In this document: positions 1 to 4,095 of the stretch, one piece after another
Position numbering within the stretch: position 1 is the stretch's first letter
Layout: each line of letters opens with the position of its first letter
Assembly (NCBI GenBank): GCA_913054525.1
Contig: CAJXHR010000060.1
Span: 1-5,055 of the forward strand
Direction of reading: 5' to 3'
DNA length: 5,055 bases
DNA from: an uncultured bacterium
GTDB taxonomy: Bacteria > Patescibacteriota > Minisyncoccia > Spechtbacterales > HO2-43-30
Notes under the pieces: generated by a model
Told to the model about the DNA's origin: nothing
The model's input: the letters and a program-made list of their open reading frames with translations, nothing else
Database searches by the model: none
Translations under genes and position numbers: made by a program

Positions 1-102
1 GCGACGGGGAACGCGGTCCGAGGCGCACGGTGATTATTCGCAAGGGCCTGCGCTGAAGCAGGCATTGTTTTTATAGGGCCGAATCCGGAAGTTATAGAGG
101 CC
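1..102 (+). other. 5' part of the biotin carboxylase gene, out of frame with the rest
   Basis: Codons from 34 to 102, in the frame of the downstream gene, read LFARACAEAGIVFIGPNPEV and then IEA. This is the usual biotin carboxylase sequence just before the conserved M-G-x-K segment, so homology continues upstream of the first ATG at 103. That frame has a TGA at 31-33. Bases 2-34 in the next frame read RRGTRSEAHGD, which loosely resembles the family's G-Y-G-F-L-S-E-N segment. A one-base shift near 31-36 would join the two readings. Seen directly: the stop and the coding-like sequence after it. Inferred: a real frameshift mutation or a sequence/assembly error. About 75 N-terminal residues of a normal protein would lie here or beyond the window edge. 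Confidence 0.5.
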
Positions 103-1269
103 ATGGGCAATAAGCTTGAGGCGCTTGAAATAGCAAAGAAAGCCGGCGTGCCTACTCTAAAAAGAAGCAGAAGATCGATAGAAAGAAAGCTCAAGGAATC
201 TGCAGAGGATTACGATAAGCGGGTTAGGAAAATAGCAAAAAATATCGGCTATCCCCTGCTGGTGAAGCCGCAAAGCGGCGGCGGCGGGATAGGCATGAGA
301 GTCGTGTATTCGGAGGAATATCTGCTTCCCGCTCTTGAAATCTGTCGTTCGCAGGCCAGAGGAGCATTTGGCAACGCCAGTATTTACCTGGAACAGTACC
401 TTGAAGATGTCTCGCATATAGAAGTTCAGATACTGGGAGATAGCCGCGGAAAAGCGGTGCATTTATTTGAGCGCGACTGTTCCATGCAAAGAAGAAATCA
501 AAAAATCGTAGAAGAAAGTCCCGCAAGAAAACTTGACAGCAAAAAAAGGCAGCTCATCTGTAAATATGCCGTGAAAATTGTAAAGCGCGTAAAGAAGGAA
601 TTAAAAACTCCCTACACCGGTGCCGGAACTGTGGAGTTTCTCGCAGATCAGAATGGGGACGTATATTTTATTGAGATGAATACGCGGCTTCAAGTAGAGC
701 ATGGCGTTACGGAGATGGTAACAGGGAAAGACCTTGTCGAGCTCCAGATTTTAATAGCCGGCGGCCGGGAGCTGCCATTCAGACAAAAGGACATAAAAAG
801 AAGCGGGCATGCCATAGAAGTGCGAATATACCCCGAAATTTGGGATGTGCGGCGAGAAGAATTTGTATTACAATTCGGGACACTCACAGCTGTAACTCTT
901 CCGGGGGATACAGATGGAGACATCCGGATAGACAGTGCGTTGGATGCCGGTGAAAGCTACGGTATACCTATGGATTATGAGCCCTTAATAATGAAAGTAG
1001 TGTGCGGCGGCAGCAGCCGGGAAGACGCCCGCCTTAGGTTGTTGCGCGTTTTGAGGGAAGAGATTTTGTTTTCGGGGGTATATACAAACGTAGTTTTTTT
1101 GGAAAAGATTATAGCAAGCCAAAGTTTTTGCGACAATAAACACAATACAAGGTTTCTTAAGAGCAAGGAAATGATGGGTGAGCTTGCGATTGAATCCGAA
1201 AAGATTCGCATAGAGAAATTGACTCGCAATCTTTGGACGTACTCGGGATCCCTTACTTCAACCCTCTGA
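103..1269 (+). CDS. accC: Biotin carboxylase (AccC-like), 5' end incomplete
   Basis: ATP-grasp biotin carboxylase, which uses ATP and bicarbonate to carboxylate biotin on a carrier protein. It is the first half-reaction of acetyl-CoA, propionyl-CoA or pyruvate carboxylases. Counting from the ATG at 103, visible motifs are the glycine-rich ATP loop KPQSGGGGIGM (55-65), H105 in SHIEVQ, ERDCSMQRR (123-131), GAGTVEF (173-179), the catalytic run EMNTRLQVEH (191-200) and R241 in EVRIYPE, equivalent to E. coli R338. The C-terminal domain ends with an NTRFL motif (348-352). Only 36 residues follow and no biotin-attachment A-M-K-M motif, so this is a separate subunit. Its length of 388 compares with about 450 for AccC; the missing N-terminus lies upstream, where the frame breaks. 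The usual F-x-P-S-P-G segment is replaced by FVLQFG (254-259). No carrier or carboxyltransferase gene is in the window, so the acyl substrate cannot be named. The family is sure; intactness is not. Confidence 0.9.
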   Translation: MGNKLEALEIAKKAGVPTLKRSRRSIERKLKESAEDYDKRVRKIAKNIGYPLLVKPQSGGGGIGMRVVYSEEYLLPALEICRSQARGAFGNASIYLEQYLEDVSHIEVQILGDSRGKAVHLFERDCSMQRRNQKIVEESPARKLDSKKRQLICKYAVKIVKRVKKELKTPYTGAGTVEFLADQNGDVYFIEMNTRLQVEHGVTEMVTGKDLVELQILIAGGRELPFRQKDIKRSGHAIEVRIYPEIWDVRREEFVLQFGTLTAVTLPGDTDGDIRIDSALDAGESYGIPMDYEPLIMKVVCGGSSREDARLRLLRVLREEILFSGVYTNVVFLEKIIASQSFCDNKHNTRFLKSKEMMGELAIESEKIRIEKLTRNLWTYSGSLTSTL

Positions 1270-1291
1270 TATATCAGGGGGTTTTATTTTT
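1262..1291 (+). terminator. Rho-independent terminator of the biotin carboxylase gene
   Basis: CCCTCTGATA (1262-1271) is complementary to TATCAGGGGG (1272-1281) with one T-G pair. In RNA it would form a 7-8 bp stem with a short AT loop. TTTTATTTT follows at once. The stop codon TGA (1267-1269) lies inside the left arm, so translation ends within the hairpin. Confidence 0.8.
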
Positions 1292-1301
1292 CGTAAAAAC
1301 C

Positions 1302-1310
1302 TGCTATAGT
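1302..1310 (+). promoter_or_regulatory. Extended -10 promoter for ymdB
   Basis: TGC-TATAGT (1302-1310) matches the extended -10 form TGn-TATAAT with one mismatch. It lies just after the upstream terminator. No convincing -35 is present at the usual distance (TTTTAT at 1282-1287 is the nearest). Transcription would start about 6-7 bases after the hexamer, at 1316-1317, which is the GTG start codon itself. Confidence 0.6.
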
Positions 1311-1316
1311 AGGGGA

Positions 1317-2102
1317 GTGAAAATTTTATTTTTTGGCGATATCGTAGGCCGTCCCGGCAGAGAAGGGATAGCAAAGATATTGCCCAGTCTGAAAAAGAAA
1401 TACAACCCGGATATCATCGGCGCAAATGTTGAGAATCTTGCGCATGGCCACGGTATTTCAAACGAAACCCTAAGAGAAATTACGGAAGCAGGGGTTGATT
1501 TTTTTACATCCGGCAATCATGTATGGGAAGGAAAGGATTCAAAAGAGCTGCTTCTCGACAAAGCGCTTCCTTTAGCTCGTCCGGCAAACTACCCCCCCGG
1601 CGCCTACGGAAAGGGATTTTATACTGTACAGGTCGCGACAAAACGGCTGCTTGTTATAAATTTGATGGGAAGAGTATTTATGAAGACACAGATCGACTGC
1701 CCCATGAGAAAGGCAGACGAGATTTTGGGAGAATTTGACGAGGGGGAATTTGACGCAGTATTTGTTGATTTTCATGCGGAAACAACTTCAGAAAAAAGGG
1801 TTCTTGGATTTTACCTCGATGGCAGGGTATCTTGCATGGTGGGAACGCACACCCATGTGCCAACCGCAGACGAGCAGGTTTTGCCTAAGGGCACGGGGTA
1901 TCTCACAGATGCGGGCATGTGCGGCGTAAAGGATTCCTCTATAGGAGTAGATAAGGATATAATGATAAAGGAACTCTTGTCGCAGGTGCCGCAAAAAAAG
2001 GAGATAGCCGAGGGGGCGGTTGAGATAGGGGCGGTATTGTTTGATATTGGCAAGGATGGGAAATGCAAGAAAGTGAAAAGAATCAGGGAGATTGTGGACT
2101 GA
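1317..2102 (+). CDS. ymdB: YmdB/TIGR00282 family metallophosphoesterase
   Basis: Two-metal calcineurin-like phosphoesterase. The Bacillus subtilis family member is a 2',3'-/3',5'-cyclic nucleotide phosphodiesterase affecting biofilm and motility decisions; the role here is unknown. I chose the GTG at 1317, giving 261 residues, the family's usual length. It starts the protein at V-K-I-L-F-F-G-D and puts the metal ligands at family positions: D8, E39 and N40 (VEN), N67 (SGNH), then H153 (DFHAE), H178 and H180 (GTHTH). Other family motifs are GDIVGRPGR (7-15), GHGIS (44-48) and GTGYLTDAGMCG near residue 190. In the same frame an ATG at 1233 would add 28 residues, overlap the upstream gene and read through its terminator, so it is rejected. 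No spaced Shine-Dalgarno exists: AGGGGA abuts the GTG. A leaderless mRNA from the promoter at 1302 is likely. No signal peptide is seen, so the protein should be cytoplasmic. Confidence 0.93.
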   Translation: MKILFFGDIVGRPGREGIAKILPSLKKKYNPDIIGANVENLAHGHGISNETLREITEAGVDFFTSGNHVWEGKDSKELLLDKALPLARPANYPPGAYGKGFYTVQVATKRLLVINLMGRVFMKTQIDCPMRKADEILGEFDEGEFDAVFVDFHAETTSEKRVLGFYLDGRVSCMVGTHTHVPTADEQVLPKGTGYLTDAGMCGVKDSSIGVDKDIMIKELLSQVPQKKEIAEGAVEIGAVLFDIGKDGKCKKVKRIREIVD

Positions 2103-2116
2103 GTTGGCTTATACAC

Positions 2117-2146
2117 TTGCCAAATTATTGATTAGGGGGTTAAAAT
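2117..2146 (+). promoter_or_regulatory. Candidate promoter for the HU gene
   Basis: TTGCCA (2117-2122) and TAAAAT (2141-2146), separated by 18 bp, each match the sigma-70 consensus at five of six positions. Transcription would begin near 2153 and give a leader of about 110 nt containing the TCCGAAT repeats. The -35 overlaps GCCAA (2119-2123), which can pair with TTGGC (2104-2108) just after the ymdB stop. That 5-bp hairpin has a 10-nt loop and no T run, and is too weak to call a terminator. Confidence 0.5.
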
Positions 2147-2178
2147 AAAGATATAAAGGTCAGCACTAATAAAGGCGA

Positions 2179-2252
2179 TCCGAATGTTCCGAATGCGCAT
2201 CCGAATTATCCGAATATTAGGATCATTCGGATGGAATTCGTAGATTAGGATC
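2179..2252 (+). repeat. Cluster of TCCGAAT repeats with an inverted copy
   Basis: TCCGAAT occurs four times in direct orientation (2179-2185, 2188-2194, 2200-2206, 2209-2215) with starts 9, 12 and 9 bp apart. One inverted copy, ATTCGGA, lies at 2225-2231. The inverted pair extends to CATCCGAAT (2198-2206) and ATTCGGATG (2225-2233), a 9-bp potential stem around an 18-nt loop. ATTAGGATC is also repeated at 2216-2224 and 2244-2252. The cluster fills the leader of the HU gene. It could be an operator array, an RNA structure, or a copy of an intergenic repeat family spread through the genome. The sequence alone cannot decide. Confidence 0.7.
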
Positions 2253-2263
2253 GTTTTATATAA

Positions 2264-2536
2264 ATGACTAGAGACAACCTCGTAGAACAAATGGCATCAA
2301 AGGCAGGTGTCACAAAGACCCAGGCCGATGCCGTGCTCAGGGCTTTTACCGATGTGGTAACTGCCGCGTTGACTCAAAGCGACTCAATTGGCCTTACCGG
2401 TTTTGGAACATTTCAGGTTTCAAATCGAAGCGCGCGACAGGGTGTAAACCCGAGAACGGGCGAAAAGCTGCAGATACCTGCGATGAATGTGCCCAAGTTC
2501 AAGGCAGGAAAGGCTCTCAAGGACGCAGTACGCTAG
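2264..2536 (+). CDS. hup: HU/IHF-family DNA-binding protein
   Basis: Small histone-like protein that acts as a dimer, bends DNA and compacts the nucleoid. At 90 residues it has the family's standard length. The N-terminal helices (3-38) end in the dimer core, followed by GFGTF (46-50), the beta-arm motif NPRTGE (62-67) with the conserved intercalating proline P63, then IPA (71-73) and the closing VPKFKAGKALKDAV. It aligns with HU without gaps. HU versus an IHF subunit cannot be settled from sequence alone, but a single gene of this type suggests a homodimeric HU. The ATG at 2264 is the only sensible start. No Shine-Dalgarno lies at normal spacing; the closest purine run, AGGA, is 13 nt upstream. 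It appears to be transcribed alone, with a promoter at 2117 and a terminator at 2582. Confidence 0.95.
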   Translation: MTRDNLVEQMASKAGVTKTQADAVLRAFTDVVTAALTQSDSIGLTGFGTFQVSNRSARQGVNPRTGEKLQIPAMNVPKFKAGKALKDAVR

Positions 2537-2554
2537 GATTAGGGATAAAGAGAT

Positions 2555-2576
2555 CCTTGCCTGCTGGCAGGCAAGG
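2555..2576. repeat. Small GC-rich hairpin repeat after the HU gene
   Basis: CCTTGCCTG (2555-2563) pairs perfectly with CAGGCAAGG (2568-2576) around a CTGG loop. TCTATAAAAT follows, so there is no proper T run for termination on the + strand. The CCTGCTGGCAGG core resembles short palindromes that I recall as common between genes in Parcubacteria-type genomes; this is from memory and not checked. It may be a dispersed repeat or protect the mRNA 3' end. Confidence 0.55.
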
Positions 2577-2581
2577 TCTAT

Positions 2582-2623
2582 AAAATAAATGGCTCCGACA
2601 TTACGTCGGAGCCATTTATTTTT
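2582..2623. terminator. Two-way terminator between HU and the tRNA-Pro/Gly pair
   Basis: GGCTCCGAC (2591-2599) pairs with GTCGGAGCC (2605-2613) around the loop ATTAC. The stem continues outward as AAAATAAAT (2582-2590) with ATTTATTTT (2614-2622), giving 18 perfect pairs. The flanks supply a T-rich tail in both directions: ATTTATTTTT on the + strand, and ATTTATTTTATA read on the - strand. It should end the HU transcript rightward and the tRNA-Pro/Gly transcript leftward. Confidence 0.88.
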
Positions 2624-2624
2624 G

Positions 2625-2696
2625 AGCGGGTAGGGGGAGTCGAACCCCCGTCATCAGTTTGGAAAACTGAGATAATAACCGCTATACGATACCCGC
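2625..2696 (-). tRNA. tRNA-Gly (anticodon UCC)
   Basis: Read on the - strand, the acceptor stem GCGGGTA pairs with TACCCGC. The anticodon arm is TCAGT-TTTCCAA-ACTGA with anticodon TCC, and the T arm is GGGGG-TTCGACT-CCCCC. The discriminator is T, as in bacterial tRNA-Gly. The D stem has three pairs, one of them G-T. The CCA end is not encoded (CAA follows the discriminator). It is the second gene of a pair, starting only 2 nt after tRNA-Pro. Confidence 0.95.
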
Positions 2697-2698
2697 CG

Positions 2699-2769
2699 TC
2701 GGGGTGCCGAGAATCGAACTCGGACCACGCGCTCCCAAAGCGCGTACACTACCACTATGCTACACCCCG
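2699..2769 (-). tRNA. tRNA-Pro (anticodon UGG)
   Basis: Read on the - strand, the acceptor stem CGGGGTG pairs with CACCCCG. The C1-G72 first pair is typical of tRNA-Pro. The anticodon arm is CGCGC-TTTGGGA-GCGCG with anticodon TGG followed by G37, the usual base for proline tRNAs. The T arm is CCGAG-TTCGATT-CTCGG and the discriminator is A. CCA is not encoded (CGG follows). It is the first gene of the leftward pair, and its mature 5' end lies about 3 nt from the predicted transcription start. Confidence 0.95.
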
Positions 2770-2778
2770 TGCGGTGGC

Positions 2779-2807
2779 ATAATAGCAAAAATATGCATTT
2801 CCGTAAA
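2779..2807 (-). promoter_or_regulatory. Promoter for tRNA-Pro/tRNA-Gly
   Basis: On the - strand, TTTACG (2807-2802) is followed after exactly 17 bp by TATTAT (2784-2779). The -10 is preceded by TGC, giving an extended -10 element. Transcription would start near 2772, right before the tRNA-Pro 5' end at 2769. Confidence 0.7.
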
Positions 2808-2830
2808 TCTTTTGCGATGATATAATAATA

Positions 2831-2859
2831 TTGATACTTATCTGTAAATATGGTACAAT
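2831..2859 (+). promoter_or_regulatory. Promoter for tRNA-Arg/tRNA-His
   Basis: TTGATA (2831-2836), a 17-bp spacer, and TACAAT (2854-2859) preceded by TGG form a near-consensus sigma-70 promoter with an extended -10. Transcription would start near 2866, about 9 nt before the tRNA-Arg 5' end. It is divergent from the tRNA-Pro promoter; the two -35 boxes are 23 bp apart. Confidence 0.82.
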
Positions 2860-2874
2860 AAAGCATCAAATATT

Positions 2875-2949
2875 GCCCCCGTAGTTCAACGGATAGAACT
2901 AGAGACTTCTAAGCTCTTGATAGAGGTTCGATTCCTCTCGGGGGCACCA
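2875..2949 (+). tRNA. tRNA-Arg (anticodon UCU)
   Basis: The acceptor stem GCCCCCG pairs with CGGGGGC, and the D stem is GTTC/GAAC. The anticodon arm is AGAGA-CTTCTAA-GCTCT with anticodon TCT, and the T arm is AGAGG-TTCGATT-CCTCT. The discriminator A (2946) is followed by CCA (2947-2949), the only complete encoded CCA among the four tRNAs here. The innermost anticodon-stem position is an A31-G39 mismatch instead of a pair. Without the CCA the gene would end at 2946. Confidence 0.94.
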
Positions 2950-2950
2950 T

Positions 2951-3022
2951 GGTGCCTATAGCTTAATGGTAAAGCGCTGCTTTGTGGAGGCAGTAATGAG
3001 GGTTCAATTCCCTCTAGGCACC
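2951..3022 (+). tRNA. tRNA-His (anticodon GUG)
   Basis: The anticodon arm is CTGCT-TTGTGGA-GGCAG with anticodon GTG. The D stem GCTT/AAGC fixes the numbering. The acceptor is GTGCCTA/TAGGCAC, preceded by an encoded G-1 (2951) that pairs with C73 (3022), the histidine identity pair. The T arm is GAGGG-TTCAATT-CCCTC. After C73 the DNA reads CAG, so CCA must be added after transcription. One base (2950) separates it from the CCA of tRNA-Arg. Confidence 0.95.
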
Positions 3023-3029
3023 CAGTTTG

Positions 3030-3066
3030 TCAACGGCTCAATACTTTAAAAGTATTGAGCCGTTGA
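3030..3066. repeat. Long perfect inverted repeat after tRNA-His
   Basis: TCAACGGCTCAATACTTT (3030-3047) is the exact reverse complement of bases 3049-3066, with a single central A. As RNA it would form a stem of about 17 pairs with a tiny loop. The + strand sequence after it is AATTTAAAA and the - strand sequence after it is ACAAACTGG, so neither has the T run of a normal terminator. It may back up the terminator at 3074, trim the tRNA-His 3' trailer, or be a remnant of a small palindromic element. Confidence 0.7.
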
Positions 3067-3073
3067 AATTTAA

Positions 3074-3092
3074 AACCCCGCTTAGCGGGGTT
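3074..3092. terminator. Two-way terminator between tRNA-His and pyrB
   Basis: AACCCCGC (3074-3081) pairs with GCGGGGTT (3085-3092) around the loop TTA. On the - strand TTTTAAATTT follows, a good tail for ending the argF-pyrB transcript. On the + strand ATTTGTTTTC follows, a usable tail for the tRNA-Arg/His transcript. Two bases of the pyrB stop codon (TAA, 3093-3091) are part of the stem. Confidence 0.85.
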
Positions 3093-4056
3093 ATTTGTTT
3101 TCTAGTCTTTGCCATTCTCCGGAGTGCATCATTTCAAGAAGGGCTATTCTTACGGGTCCGCCGTTTCTGCCTTGCACCGCGTGCAGGACCCTAGAGTCGG
3201 AGTCAACTTCTGTCGGGAGCTCCGAGCCTCTCGGGCGGGGATGCAGGACGATCGAGTTTTCGGGCATTTGCGCGAGAACCTCGTTGCTAACAGTGCAGGC
3301 CGCGTAATATTTGTCTAAAGATTTTTTTATCCTTTGTGCCTTCCGTGCGGGGTCTTCTACGTCTTTAGACCAATTTTCCTGTTGAGGACGCAGGACGTAA
3401 AGCACGTCGGAAAACTTGGCGGCCTCAAGGAGACTGCGTGGTTTGTCTTCAGCAGTAACCATAGATATCGTTGTACTTGGATATAGAGAAAGAGCATATC
3501 GCAGCGATCTTGCGGTACGCGCGTGCATATCGCCGACCAGAGTGATGCGTTTTCCCTCTACCGACCCGAGAGCTTCCTGTATTGTAAAAATATCTACAAG
3601 GGCTTGGGTCGGGTGCTCGGTGCCGTCTCCCGCGTTTATGACAGGGACACTGCTTACACTCGCCGCTCTTTGGGCGGCGTCGGCTTCGGGATGGCGCAGG
3701 ACAAGTACGCTGATAGTCGGGTTGCCGCTCAGCATTTCAATAGTGTCTTCCAGGGATTCGTCTTTGGCAATGGATGACTCGCGGGAGGCATTCCGGTAGG
3801 TGACGCAGTTGCCTCCGAGGGCATACATTGCTGTTTCAAAAGAGCTTGAGGTGCGCAGGGAAGGTTGGTCGAAAAGTAGTGCCATTGTTCGTTCTGTAAG
3901 GTATGAGGGTAAAAAATCTTTTATAATATGGCCGCTCCCATCTGTCTGATAATAGTTTTTGGCCAACAATTTTTTGACCCTGCTTGCTTTTATAAACAAT
4001 TCATCCAGTTGTGCCCGGGTGAAGTCCTTTGCGGAAATTACATGCGGCAGCTGCAT
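3091..4056 (-). CDS. pyrB: Aspartate carbamoyltransferase, catalytic chain
   Basis: Transfers the carbamoyl group of carbamoyl phosphate to aspartate, the committed step of pyrimidine synthesis, in the cytoplasm. At 321 residues it has the family's normal length. Visible motifs: the carbamoyl-phosphate loop SLRTSSSFE (66-74; usually STRTR), S94 and K98 of the swinging loop that reaches in from a neighbouring subunit, LRHPE (120-124), HPTQALVDIFTIQE (148-161), R180 in ARTARS, and LRPQQE (222-227), whose R and Q bind aspartate. The carboxyl end has HPRPRGSELPTEVD (272-285), where the family usually has HPLPR. K98 and the R-x-Q motif favour aspartate over ornithine as substrate. The ATG at 4056 follows AAGGAGG (4068-4062) with a 5-nt spacer, which fixes the start. 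It is 39 bp downstream of argF, in the same orientation and apparently in one operon. No regulatory chain (pyrI) is seen. Some motif changes are unusual, so a different carbamoyl acceptor is a minor possibility. Confidence 0.9.
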   Translation of the reverse strand: MQLPHVISAKDFTRAQLDELFIKASRVKKLLAKNYYQTDGSGHIIKDFLPSYLTERTMALLFDQPSLRTSSSFETAMYALGGNCVTYRNASRESSIAKDESLEDTIEMLSGNPTISVLVLRHPEADAAQRAASVSSVPVINAGDGTEHPTQALVDIFTIQEALGSVEGKRITLVGDMHARTARSLRYALSLYPSTTISMVTAEDKPRSLLEAAKFSDVLYVLRPQQENWSKDVEDPARKAQRIKKSLDKYYAACTVSNEVLAQMPENSIVLHPRPRGSELPTEVDSDSRVLHAVQGRNGGPVRIALLEMMHSGEWQRLENK

Positions 4057-4095
4057 CGCGCCCTCCTTGTTTTAGGTTCTGTTGGTCAGATTATG

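Noticed and set aside
1267..1269. TGA as a sense codon (glycine or tryptophan code)
   Set aside because: TGA falls exactly at the expected ends of the biotin carboxylase and ymdB genes, and no conserved position in the proteins requires TGA to be read.
1233..1316. A 28-residue N-terminal extension of YmdB from the ATG at 1233
   Set aside because: It overlaps the end of the biotin carboxylase gene and runs through a terminator hairpin. The family starts at K-I-L-F-x-G-D, and the metal-ligand numbering fits the GTG at 1317.
2104..2123. A ymdB terminator
   Set aside because: TTGGC/GCCAA forms only five pairs with a 10-nt loop and no T run, and it overlaps the -35 of the HU promoter.
2179..2231. 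A possible CRISPR array
   Set aside because: The TCCGAAT units are 7 bp with spacers of 2-5 bp, far too short for CRISPR repeats and spacers, and no cas gene is nearby.
2654..2869. A 71-codon open frame on the - strand
   Set aside because: It runs across two clear tRNA genes and their promoter, and its translation has no family-like features.
2625..3022. tRNA-linked integration site (att) or genomic island boundary
   Set aside because: No integrase gene and no partial direct copy of a tRNA 3' end was seen in the window.
3416..3799. A 127-codon open frame on the + strand inside pyrB
   Set aside because: It is antisense to the aspartate carbamoyltransferase motifs and has no start context or domain of its own.
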